The position numbers were made by a program, and so were the translations under genes. The notes beneath the pieces were generated by a model. That model did not search any database. It saw nothing but the letters and a program-made list of their open reading frames with translations, and was not told the DNA's origin. Of a stretch of DNA of 64,000 bases, positions 23,150-33,970 are shown piece by piece. Source of the stretch: Cerioporus squamosus (taxonomy: Eukaryota; Basidiomycota; Agaricomycetes; Polyporales; Polyporaceae); contig JABYQS010000006.1 of the NCBI GenBank assembly GCA_022592435.1, positions 461,870 through 525,869 on the forward strand, written 5' to 3'. The stretch's first letter is position 1. Each line of letters opens with the position of its first letter.

Positions 23150-24214
23150 CGGCTACAAACGAGAGTGCTGGGGTCGGTGTGCAGGCTCGAGGGGACTGAC
23201 TGGTTGCAGTGAAGCGGAGTTGACTGGCTCTTTCTTCCCCCCAAAAATATGTATATACTAGCCTGAGAGGACATGAGTTCCTGTTCCCACGGACATACCT
23301 CGTAGTATGCAGACGGCGAGTGCGGCCGCGAGTGTGGGGTCCCCGTGGACACGATTTCCCACCTAATTCTCCATCACTACGCGGAGTTGATGGCGTTGAC
23401 TGCACGCGTGCGGGCGACAGTTCTGGCATGCACATCCCCTCCATTCACGAGTGATGCTGGCCTTTGGGTCGGTTGACCAGGGGCAGAACAACGTTCTCAT
23501 GCAAGGGGAAGGCTGACGCAAGTCCCTCACATGCTGAGACTTTACTGCAACATGGAAGGTCTTGGTATGCGACCACTAGCCTGGCTGCGCGCAGGGACTG
23601 GGCCGCGACTAGTACTGTATGCGGTTTTCGCTTCTGCGGGGTCCGACTAATAAGCGTGCTGACATGGCCAAGAGGTTATCAGCTATGTCACGGTATCATG
23701 GTAAGTACTTGGTAAGCATTGGTCCACGTACATCTGCGCATTGATTGAGGAACGCTGCAAGGTCGAACGATCCCGGCTGAAATGTCAAGGATCGTGCGTG
23801 TTGTCATGCGCGAGAAAAGCTGTTCAATGTGGGGAATCATGCACACGGCGGCCACATGTTCACTCCTGTGCCAGACTGATTTGAAAAGCAAGTTTGAAAA
23901 GGTTCATGAGGGCCGACCGGCCATGCAAATGCGGAACTAACCTCAGGCAGCAAACTGTGAGACATGAACGAAGGGAGAGCGGAGTAGGCGCTCAGGAACG
24001 TTACCAACTCGGGCGCGAGGGAGGGCAGTGGCCGAAGTAAATTCGGATGTTCCACAAGTGGCCAGTGACACTAGTGTATTACTATTCCAAGATGTGCACT
24101 CGGCGCCGCGCAACGACTGTAGTACATGGGAAGGAGAGATATCTGATAGCGTCCAAGTCACGCACAATCTGCGGCCGCGAGACTATCAATGTCCGCAAAA
24201 CAAAAGCCTCGACG
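23150..24214. other. Intergenic, 1 kb, no gene seen
   Basis: It contains the promoter of the minus-strand P450; a GTATATAC motif near 23251 lies about 100 nt upstream of its start. No spliced frame was found in the rest. Confidence 0.45.
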
Positions 24215-25065
24215 CTATAGCGCGGCATATGCACCCAGGAGCATACTCCCCAATACAGCAGCGGCACCCATGGTAAGCGGTCGCATAGCGGACACCTCTT
24301 GACGGGCGGACGCGCTGTTCATAGGCATTAGGGAGGGTGACGTTCGCGTCAGCTTCAAGAAAATCCGCTCATCCGGAAGAGAACTTACGAATTACTGATC
24401 GCGTTCTTGACGTTGTTGAGGTCCTTCGCAATTGCTGTACCTGTTGGGCCGAGGAAACTCTCTGCCTCCGAGAGGAGACTCGTCGCTGCGAAAGGACTTG
24501 AGATGAAAGGGTTTCGAAAACAGCTTAAAAACGGATCATACCCTCTGCAACGACCGCTATCATCGCAAGCCGTGGCATTAGCTCTAAGTGTTTGTCAAAA
24601 AACCGAGTTCTCCTTGCTCACCGGTGTTGGTTGCTAGCTTGCCGACTGCCGAATCACAGTCAAGCTGCATATATGTGGACATATCTAATCTACTCACTCT
24701 CCGCCGTGGCCTCCTTGAAGACAGATTCAGCTATCACAAACGGTCAGATCACTACACATCAAAGAGCTCGAGAATACGCACCGACGGACGTGGCCTCGCC
24801 TATGATAGCTTTGACTGGGTGGTGGGCCGCCGGTCAGAGCTGCCATATCTCGGCGGGACGATGGGGTACGTACTGTCAACGGTGACGGAGAACAGCTGAT
24901 CGATCGCAGTCTCGACGTTGTCAACAACTGCACAAGAACAATGGTTAGTGAGGTGCGACGCTACAGGGGACTATCTGACGTACGATCACGCTGTTCCACA
25001 GGCGAAGGCGCTGCCAGCACGGATACAGACGAAAGGAAAAGAGCGACGAAGAAGCCAGCGCGCAT
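24215..25065 (-). CDS. Small secreted protein with hydrophobic C-terminal tail (family member D)
   Basis: Seven small exons join in perfect phase: 25065-24984, 24927-24874, 24730-24698, 24645-24622, 24583-24542, 24485-24389 and 24314-24215. They give about 143 residues. The N-terminus MRAGFFVALFLSSVSVLAAP is a signal peptide. The mature part is mostly helical and small-residue-rich (VDNVETAIDQLFSVTVD, FKEATAEIGKLATNT, LSEAESFLGPTGTAI). The C-terminus GAAAVLGSMLLGAYAAL is a hydrophobic end without a charged tail, as in GPI-anchored proteins. The same tail pattern recurs in the genes at 29.8, 31.5 and 51.1 kb. It resembles small cell-wall or hydrophobic-surface-binding proteins in architecture only; no named family is claimed. 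Exons as short as 24 nt make it invisible to simple frame searches. Confidence 0.72.
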
Positions 25066-25160
25066 CGTGAAGATCTGGAACGAAACAGCACCAGGCTGGA
25101 CAAAAAGTGAGAGGAATAGCAGCAAGACGGGAACAGGGTGGATTCTTGTTGTCTGCGCGA

Positions 25161-25167
25161 CTTTATA
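25161..25167 (-). promoter_or_regulatory. TATA box of small secreted protein D
   Basis: On the minus strand TATAAAG lies about 100 nt upstream of the ATG at 25065, consistent with a TATA-driven secreted protein gene. Confidence 0.45.
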
Positions 25168-27076
25168 CAATGTCCTGCGCGCACGACGTAGGTTCCGCCA
25201 CGGAGACGTGACTATCAGCTGTGCCCACAGCACAACGCGCACTCGGGAGCCCCGGGGCTGGCACAGAGTGTCATTGGTCAACGGCCACCTTCCAATGTGA
25301 ATCGCGTTCCGAATCGCTATTCCTGGTCTGCTTGACGACGGGTGAGGAAGGGGCGGCAGTAAGAACTGTCACCGACGTCAGACTTCGATAACGACACAAT
25401 CAGCAAGCCTGTGAACTCACCGGCGCTGTCCGCTCGGTTGGCACTCATCCGGAGCTGGAAGACGTGCCGGAATAACGGGTCCGAGCAGTCCGACGGAACA
25501 AAGGGGCGGATATGGTGGGATATCACGCTTCTGGTCACAGCTAGGCAGCGGTAAGTGGGTGTTATAGTTTCTGTGGATGATCAGTTCACAGGAACTGTCG
25601 GCCGTTGTCAGACAGAGGTCTGCGATCATGCACCCAGCGGTGTGCAAGTTGACGAGGCAACTTGCATCGTCTGTGCCGCTACAGGCACTGTGTAACGCGT
25701 CAGTGAAGCGAATCTCGCGGCGTGACGACTGGATATGGAGGATTCACAAGACGAATCAGTAGAATCTGAGAGATTGCCGTGCCAGTTGTGCGAGACTCAC
25801 CGGGACCATCGCCTCCCCGCTCTACACTGGCCGTGCTCTCATCCGGAGTACATCGGTGGTCAAGTTATTCGGGTATTGCAATCAGCCTGAGGTTGGTGGG
25901 AGATGCTACTGAGTCGGTACCGTTGTCCATCATAGGGAGTCTGGAGCTCACTGGCAAAGTACAGAACGCCGTCAGTTGTGCCGCGGGGGAGCAACTCGTA
26001 TGGAAAGATATGACATGCTAACCAGGGCTGCCTACCAGCAAGCAACCCCAGAGACGTGCGTCCGATGCGCATGTAGGATTTCTGGCAGGTCTGAGGTGAC
26101 GCGGCGTTTATGGTTCGGATCCGGCTTTTCAAGTTCGAGCCAGGAAGTCTGTGAGCGTTGAAGGGAATCGCAGCAGTGTTCTGCTGCTCATCATCAGCAG
26201 CAGCCGCAGACAGTCAAGGCTCAAGATGTCATAGTAAGACATGATGCGAATGGGAGAGTTGCGACGCGGACAGGTCGACAGGCTACAGGCCGCCCTGCAG
26301 TGCCACTGGCGAAACGCCGGCCGGCTGCAGTACTGTTTGCGCCGCTGTGACTGTGATAGGTCACACACTACGTCCAGGGCTAGGAGCCCGTCACGGACTT
26401 AAGCTTGTGGCGACTCCAGGAGTCCGACCATCATGATGCAGACAGTAGTTGCTCGTCTGCCCAGCTTCGGGTTTGCTGCTGCCAATCTGCCTTCAATCGA
26501 TGGGACATCCAAACAGTATGCTCACCTTCCTCTCGTCGCGAGTGGGTGTTAGACTGATTGCATTTTTAGAGTCGGCGTCGGGCCTGCAGATGACAGTACC
26601 AGTACTAGTACCTACACAGTATACGGCTTTCAAATGTACCCCGTGCAAGCACAAGGACATAGCAATACCTCGCCGAGTCCGACTGCCTGTCAAGGTTGCA
26701 TGCGACTGAGCATATGATTGCGCCACTGTCAAGACGGTGCGCTATCCCGTCGGCGCAGTCGCATTGAGCACAGTCGATGTGATGCTCGTCGGTGAGTCTT
26801 TGGGGATCTGGCTCATATGTTGCCTTTACAATTTTATTTCTATTCCAGTATGTAGCATCTGTGCCTTCTACTTCATCGCTCTTCGCAAACCATCTTCCTT
26901 CCCTGGGTCTTCTCAGTGGGGCTTCGCATGCCCGGCCACCGAGTGACTAGGACTCCGAGTCCTTGCTCCGAATGCAGTCGACTACATCCCGTCGACTTGC
27001 CACCGATATCAATTCTGTGGTATGATTTTGCTGCACCTATGACCGTGCGCTTTGATCCCTCAAAGGTTGGGGCGTG
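25168..27076. other. Intergenic, 1.9 kb, weak minus-strand coding signal
   Basis: Several minus-strand pieces look compositionally coding, for example near 26080-25930 (YMRIGRTSLGLLAG) and near 25710-25560 with Cys-rich ACSGTDDASCLVNLHTAG. I could not link them by splicing into a gene with a start. They may be remnants. The 26.7-27.0 kb part is AT-richer and looks noncoding. Confidence 0.3.
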
Positions 27077-27084
27077 TATATAAG
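27077..27084 (+). promoter_or_regulatory. TATA box of oxalate decarboxylase
   Basis: TATATAAG lies about 60 nt upstream of the ATG at 27143. Confidence 0.65.
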
Positions 27085-27142
27085 GATTCGACCGAGGTGA
27101 CAACCTCACTCACCACCACCCCATCCTCGCCAGATCCTCGAC

Positions 27143-29323
27143 ATGTTCACCTGCAAGTTCACGGGATTCGTCCTCTGTGCCGTGCTCCTAACCGGAAACG
27201 CTGCCAGCACACCCATCGACTTGTCATCAGTTGCCCAGCGCGCGGCGTCCTCGGACGATGTAGCGGCGTCCAGCACATCCGCATCCCCCAATCCCGCGGC
27301 ATACAGCACGGTCGCGCCTGCGAGCTCCCCAAAGTCCGGCACCGACACAATCTACACGCCCTCGCATGCCACATTCGCGGCACCCGCGACCGCCACTGTA
27401 CCGGTTGCCAGCGATCAGCAGAACGGCGTGTTGTGGGCGGAGGGTTCTGACTTAGATCCCCAGCCTATCCGTCAAACGCTAGGTGCCTCCATCATGGGGC
27501 CTCAGAACGTCCCTGTTGCTCTGCAAAATCCCGACTTGGTCGCACCGCCTACCACCGATTCCGGAAGCGTGTCAGTATCCCTACCTCCGTCGCATGCCAT
27601 CCACTCACACAGCGTCGTCCACAGGCCTAACGCCAAATGGCCGTTCGTGCTCAGCCACAATCGTCTTCAGACAGGCGGTTGGGCTCGTCAGCAGAATGGT
27701 GAGCACACTCAGCTCGATAATTGTTCGTGCAACTCATTCTATCTTGATGCAGTCGATGTCATGCCTATCGCTAAATGTGAGTATCATACGGCTTTGAGTG
27801 GATGCGCCGGGCCTGACGAGGTACGGACAGCCATGGCTGGCGTGAACATGAGGCTCGAATCCGGCGCTATACGGTGTGTCCTATGCGCATATTGAGACGG
27901 TCCACTGATCGGCGACTGTGGACAGGGAGCTTCATTGGCACAAGACGGCCGAGGTGAGCTCGTGTTGCCTCGAAATGTTACCCACTCCTTCGCGAGGGAG
28001 GCTGACGGTATCCGACCCGTGCAGTGGTCATATGTGATTAAGGTGAGAGACAGGAGAGCTAGTCGGGACTCGGTATCTTAGAGTAGGCACTGACAGTTTT
28101 GCATAGGGAGGCGTCCAAGTCACAGCTGTCAACAGCGACGGCCAGAACTTCCTCGGAACCGCGGTATGCAGATTGGTATGGTGACCTGCCGCGTCGTGCC
28201 CTGATCATCTTGTCCGGCACAGAACACTGGAGACCTATGGTACTTCCCTCCCGGCGTCCCGCATTCTCTTCAGGCTACAAGCGATGATCCCAATGGAGCT
28301 GAGTTCCTCCTGGTGCGTTCTCACGATACATCGCACAGCACAGAAGTCGCTCACGTTGTCATGTTCGCGGCAGGTATTCGACGACGGTGCCTTCAGCGAA
28401 GACTCAACGTTCCTAGTGCGCAACTTCGAGCATGCTGGTGTGGCGTAGCGCGTGAACTGACCGAAATATATAGCTCACTGATTGGCTAGCACACGTCCCG
28501 AAGGAAGTTCTCGCGAAGAACTTCAAGGCTAACCTCTCTGCGTTCGACCACATCCCCGCGGAGCAACTCTATATCTTTCCCAGCAGTATGTATGAGTAAG
28601 CTTCAGTCACATTTGAGCTAACGTTGACATTGTAGCGCCTCCACCTGCCGACGTGGACGCCCGAGTTGCAAGCCCTCAGGGCGAAGTTCCGAGCCCCTTC
28701 ATCTTCAAGTTGTCTGAGATGAACGCGACTTACTTGGATGGCGGCTCCGTAAAGGTCGTCGATACGACTAGCTTCCCTGTCTCCACCGCTATTTCCGTCG
28801 CGGAGGTCACCGTTGAACCGGGTGCCATGCGGTACGCTCCAGTGCACGCAACGTCGTTCCACATGGCTGAGCTTCCTTTAGGGAGCTTCACTGGCACCCG
28901 ACCCAGGACGAGTGGTCATACTTCCTGTAAGCGTCGTCCCAGAAGCCATGTGCCTGCCAACTAACTCTGTTTTATAGTGAAGGCGACGGTCGTGTCACCC
29001 TCTTTGCATCCAGTAGCAACGCGCGAACCTTCAACTACCAGGCGGGAGACGTCGGCTTCGTCCCGGCATCCTTCGGGCACTACGTCGAAAATACCTCAAA
29101 CACGACCCTGCGCTTCCTTGAAATCTTCAACGCCGATCGATACCAGGACATCAGCCTGAACCAGGTAAGACAGTTGCTACCTGGTCAAAGTCGAGCCCTG
29201 CTGACGTCGTGCCAGTGGCTCGCGCTCACCCCTCCTGAGCTCGTGAGGGCTCACTTGAACTTCGACGATGAGACCCTCGCACGCCTCAGCAAGACCAAGT
29301 ATGTCGTCGTCGGATCCACCTGA
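27143..29323 (+). CDS. Secreted bicupin oxalate decarboxylase
   Basis: Fourteen exons (27143-27570, 27625-27698, 27753-27776, 27831-27873, 27926-27953, 28025-28042, 28107-28163, 28223-28312, 28374-28415, 28474-28585, 28636-28831, 28882-28926, 28978-29164, 29216-29323) join in phase to about 483 residues. A signal peptide (MFTCKFTGFVLCAVLLTGNA) precedes a Ser/Ala-rich linker. Cupin 1 has the Mn ligands in ELHWHKTAEW (His 193, His 195, Glu 199) and His 238 in PPGVPHS. Cupin 2 has ELHWHPTQDEW (His 374, His 376, Glu 381) and His 420 in SFGHYVEN. The active-site lid reads SEDST at 262-266 with the Glu expected of decarboxylases. The enzyme converts oxalate to formate and CO2 and lets wood-decay fungi control extracellular oxalate and pH. 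Exon 6 is only 18 nt. Neighbours on both sides encode small secreted proteins. Confidence 0.95.
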
Positions 29324-29814
29324 TAGAGGTTGTATGGCTCTCGAAGTGTCTTAGCCCATCTAGCCAGTCGAATAGTTCCCCACACTCCTCTCAGATGTCA
29401 TGACCCAGACTCCTTTGAATGACGCTGTGTATTGTAATTTGTTCGCAACATCAGATGATCTCGCAACCTCTTGAAGTCCTTGACAGTATGTAGTAGACGA
29501 CCCTGGCATATACATGTCAATGATGATTTGGACCACAACCCGGTGCTCACTGCGATCTATCATGTCATCCCGCGCCAGGGGGTGGCCGTGTGACTTGAAA
29601 CCAGGCTGTCACCCGTTATCGGGAAAGCTACAGCCTACAGCGGCGAAGAACAGGACCGCATCTACTGTATGCTCCAGAGGAGTGACGAGGATGACACAAG
29701 TCACCATGAAGGATTCAGGTGGTAGTTTGTAGGTAATACACGGTAAGTATCCATCGGAGACACGAACCTCGGGGATACGGTATAATGGCCATGATCATGC
29801 AAGGTAGGGGAAGT
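29324..29814. other. Intergenic between convergent genes
   Basis: About 490 bp between oxalate decarboxylase (+) and small secreted protein A (-). No gene seen. Confidence 0.5.
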
Positions 29815-30608
29815 TTAGATGATAGCGACAGCGCCTACAGCGATGCTTACGAGCACCGCAGCTGCACCCGCCAACAGCGACTTCGAGACGACGGCTCCAG
29901 CCACACCGCTGCGATCATTCATATATGAGAAGAGCAGACGTGAGCGAGGGCAAAACTACTCACCTGTTGGGAACGGCCACAAAGGTCGCACCAGCAAAGA
30001 CGGTGGTAACTCCAGCAGTTCCTGTGGCCATCGTGATCGCCTGCCCGCCCTTTGAGGACACTTGCACGACAGGAGTCGCGTTGATGTCTGCGGAGAGCAA
30101 GTGTTACTTTGATATGGAAAGAAATATTGTCGGCGAGGACTAGAGCGTACCGGTTACGTAGGCGGTCAACTGGGTTGCAGTTCCAATCGCTTCCTCAGCC
30201 GAAAGAAGACCTAGCTCCGCTAGGAGGAAGATGGTTGAGTTTGTGGACGAGATAACGACAGAGAGTCGGCACGTACCTTGTACACTCAGGAAGGTCGACG
30301 TTCCCACTATGAAGTCGGAGATGTCAATTCACGGTAGGGGGTTGCAGCTAACATGAACACTGACCAAGGGAGGCAAACTCTGCTGAGTGCGCATTCACAG
30401 CCGAGATAGCGGCGGAGAGGGGAACAATACTGGACGGCAATCCAGCATCGGTTGGCAGAGGCAGCGACGCGACTGCAATTATCCGAGTCATGAGAATGGG
30501 CGCGGTGCGATGGCTAGTGGTTTACTCACCTGTTTCCGGTGTGCTCTGGGGTTGCATCGAAAGGGCAAGAGTGGAACCAACAAAGAGTGCCAAGAACTTG
30601 AAGAACAT
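29815..30608 (-). CDS. Small secreted protein with hydrophobic tail (family member A)
   Basis: Six exons, approximately 30608-30530, 30472-30365, 30307-30278, 30219-30151, 30087-29964 and 29908-29815, give about 167 residues. The coordinate of the 30-nt third exon is uncertain by one base. The signal peptide is MFFKFLALFVGSTLALS. The body has a repeated A/S/T-rich pattern, VNAHSAEFASLVGTSTFL, then INATPVVQVSSKGGQAITMA and FAGATFVAVPNSG. The end, SLLAGAAAVLVSIAVGAVAII, is hydrophobic and GPI-like. The copy at 31.5-32.3 kb has the same exon pattern and near-identical segments, so the two are a tandem duplication. Function is unknown; location at the cell surface is inferred from the two hydrophobic ends. 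No recognised domain. Confidence 0.75.
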
Positions 30609-31453
30609 GGTGTAGACGACTAGCGGTGGCGTCCGAGATGTTTCCGGCGGAGTGTCGAGCCTCTATAGCGGTGGTCATTGTATCTGTATACTTATACTCA
30701 TCAAGTCAATCAACATAGGGGACACGACGATATGCCGGCGCAGATGACCGAGTGAGACCGCATAACGGCATCCGGGACCGCCCATAGTATCAGAAGCACT
30801 TGAAAGTGACTCGAGAGCAGGAAGATCGCACGCACGCAGGGTAGTTACCAAGGCACGCACTGCGCGGCTGACATCGACGCTCTCGGGCGCGGATATGTCG
30901 AAGTTCTTGACGAACCGGAGGCAGTGCTCTTTGACAGTTCGATGCGGCGATAACACCATGACACGGCAGTGGTTGGAGAGGTCCCATGATATTTGGTTCT
31001 AATTCTGTCGGAGACGAAGCAGAAGGCACTGTCCACGTCCGCGGCTTGTCAGCTACTGAGTCTGAAGTAACAATATGTGCTCACGTACCTCTCTCCGTAG
31101 ATCCAATCGAAACCTATGAGAACGATGCCTTGTACTTCTCGAATGGAATACCACCTAATGCGAAACTCTGCCATTGGGAACGTCCTGTCATTAGGCAATG
31201 TCGATCGCAAGCTGTGGTCGCGCCCAGCGTGCACGTAGACCGCGTCCCCGAGGGCAGCGAACAAATCGAGTCCCGGAGCGATTCGGACTACCACATGCGG
31301 CCGCTATAGCCTGCTGCCATCCATCACAACGGCCCCAGGAGAGCAACCGCACGATAGTTGTCGACTCAGCTCCAAGTACCGCGGACCACGGTGATATCAC
31401 ATATCCAACGATGTAGGAAAGTAGCGGGGGTGCACAAACCGGGAGGACCAAGT
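30609..31453. other. Intergenic between tandem small secreted genes
   Basis: About 850 bp that should contain the promoter of copy A. No reading frame with splice support was seen. Confidence 0.45.
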
Positions 31454-32271
31454 TCAAAATACAGTGGAGACGCTGACAGCCATACTCCCAAGTACCGCAG
31501 CTGCACCCATCAACAGAGAATTCGAGATGATGGCTCTAGCCATACCGCTGCGACAATTCTTATATAAGAGGCGTCCAGGCGTCAGCGAGGAGAGAAGGGC
31601 TTACCTGTTCGGAACAGCTACGAAGGTCGCACCGGCAAAGGTGGTGGTAGCCCCGGTTGCTGTGGCCATCGTGATCGCCTGACCGCCCTTGGAGGACACT
31701 ACCACGACAGGAGTCGCGTTGATATCTATGCAGAGGAAGTAACTTTTGAGGATATACGTGTATGTGTCGGTAAGGTCTAGAGCGTACCAGTTACGTAGGC
31801 AGTCAACTGGGTTGCACTTCCAATCGCTTCCTCAGCGGAGTGGAGACCCAGTTCCGCTAAGAGAAAAAAGTGAGTCCGTTGATGAGAGTGTTCAACCGAC
31901 CTATTCAGACGTACCTTGCAAGCTCATGTAGCTTGACGTTCCCACTACGAAATGAAAGATGTGAATCTCGAGAAAAGAACGCTACTCAGATATGCACCGA
32001 CAAAGGGAGGCGTACTCCGCGGAATGCGCATTGGCATCGCAGATGGCGAGAGAGAGGGCAAATACGCTCAACGGGATCGCAGTACTCAATGGTTGCTGCT
32101 GATCACAATCGGTGAAGCGAGGCAGCGATACCACTACGAATGATCGTGAGCGCAACAACATGCTATTACGCCGCCCGTATGCTCACCTGTTTCCGGGGTG
32201 TTTTGGGGTGCAGCTTGCGACGAGAGAGCAAGGGCAGGGACGACAAGCAGCGCCAAAGCTTTGGAGAACAT
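31454..32271 (-). CDS. Small secreted protein with hydrophobic tail (family member B)
   Basis: It is the tandem paralogue of the gene at 29815-30608 in the same orientation. The signal peptide is MFSKALALLVVPALALSSQA. Introns fall at the same places. Conserved pieces are NAHSAEYASL, GTSSYMSLQ, AELGLHSAEEAIGSATQLTA, INATPVVVVSSKGGQAITMA and FAGATFVAVPNSG. The hydrophobic tail is SLLMGAAAVLGSMAVSVSTVF. The second exon carries a short insertion relative to copy A. A minus-strand TATATAT motif near 32350 lies about 80 nt upstream of the ATG. All phases I checked are open. Function unknown; secreted or GPI-anchored by architecture. Confidence 0.72.
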
Positions 32272-33970
32272 AGCGCGAGGATGACTCCAGCGTCCCAGAT
32301 GGTCCGCAGGAGTTTCCAGACATCTGCAGGCGTGGCGAGGTATTGCCAGATATATAGGAATTTGGCAAACACGACGATAAGTACGCGATACCGGGCGGCC
32401 CTAGTGAGACCGCACATCGACATCTGGGATAGTCCCTTAAGTGACAATGAGTCAATGACAGTGCCTCGAGAGCAGGGCGATCGCACCCAGGCACTGGCAC
32501 GCACCGCGTGGCAAACCGCAAGCTCTCTCGGGCGCGGATGATGTCGAACATCTCAACGTTGAAGTCGAGGCAGTGCACTATGATAGCGACACGGTCTCAT
32601 GATCTGAACTTCCGTACCTGAGTACTGAGTATTGATCAGACGCAACGAGGCCCTCAGAGTGCATATGATGAGGCTCACCACGACGACAGACGCGTCAAAG
32701 TATGATGTCGATGAGAACTTAGAAGACAAAGCTGCAAGCTAACGCCTCAAAAACCTAGAGACGACCTTGAGTACAGGCTACGGCTAATACCGCCGACAAT
32801 TAGTCTGCTTTCAATAGACCGGTGGAACCGTAGGGTCCGATATCTGAGTTTGTCAGCAAGAATTTGATCTCCGACGACGCGTCGGGATCTATACACGACG
32901 ACGCGTCGACGCGTCGCGCGCGGGCCTCGCCTCTCTCTCCACCAGTTCTACGTTATGTGCTCACAATCTCCCTCTCTACCGTCATCAATCACTCGGAGAA
33001 ACCCTCCACGTATATAGCGTTTTTTTACAACATACATGCGCTCTATGCCGGCGCATCATCATCAGCAAGCTCAGTGTCGATCAGTACCAATTGGGAGATG
33101 TATGCAAGGCCCGCGATGGCCTCAGCCTGCGAGTTATTGCACCATTCGGTCTCTATGTACATGCGCCCACTATTCATGCGCGCAATCATGATATCCATCA
33201 CTATTAGAAGACTTCTGGATTCCGTGGGAGTTCGTAGAGGTGTACAACGAAGTCCTTTGGAACTGAACATAACAAGTCGACTTCTGCACCCGCCTATGCG
33301 TCTCAAAGACAGCCTGGGTCACAATGATGCTCATTGTACATTGAAGAAGGCCTGGCGCGAACTCTGGTGAGGACTCGAACAGCGCAGTCTTCGAAGTGCG
33401 TGTACTGCCAGTGCCAGAAGGTGCGGGCTGTCGTGTGGTTGGTAACTGTATACATGGTAACATTATGTACTCCTGCGCATGCATCTGCTGCCGCGCTGCG
33501 CAGCCAGGAAATGTGGGGGACATACGGGATTTTCGACCAGGAGGAGGAGTACAAGGACAGCGCTAGCTATATCGAAGCGAGATACCAGATCGTCACCATA
33601 TATGGACATGCTGTCTCAAAACGGAAATTGCTGTCTGTATATGGTATGCCGAACACTCGGCATGATTGATACGCGAAGAATTGCCACCCTACGGTTTTGT
33701 TGGCGTGTTCACTAGCAGACGTTGTAGGGCCGTCCGTCCCCCCTTCAATAGGCCCGCAAATCGTCTGCCTACGGGAGACAAGCCGACAATGGGTGGTGGT
33801 TGAGTGCAGCGCCGTCACGACTCACGGTCACAGGCGCGGAGGCGTGACGAGAACCACGTGACGGGGCGCGTTGAAGTCGCGTTTTTTGCCGCCGCGTGAC
33901 TGGCGTGACCGAACGCTCTCGTTCGCGCCGGTGGTCGAGTGTGGCTGCAAGTCTTTCCCGTTCTCCAGCC
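32272..33970. other. Intergenic, 1.7 kb, with ACGCGT cluster
   Basis: This divergent region lies between small secreted protein B (-) and importin (+). Short plus-strand frames near 33.3-33.7 kb have no recognisable content. A cluster of three ACGCGT boxes lies near 32.9 kb. No gene could be supported. Confidence 0.45.
32877..32914. promoter_or_regulatory. Cluster of three ACGCGT (MCB-like) boxes
   Basis: ACGCGT occurs at 32877-32882, 32901-32906 and 32909-32914. In yeasts this hexamer is the MluI cell-cycle box bound by MBF (Mbp1/Res-type factors), active at G1/S. Whether it acts on the secreted gene 600 bp to the left or importin 1 kb to the right is unknown. CpG-rich DNA can produce such hexamers by chance. 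Confidence 0.35.
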
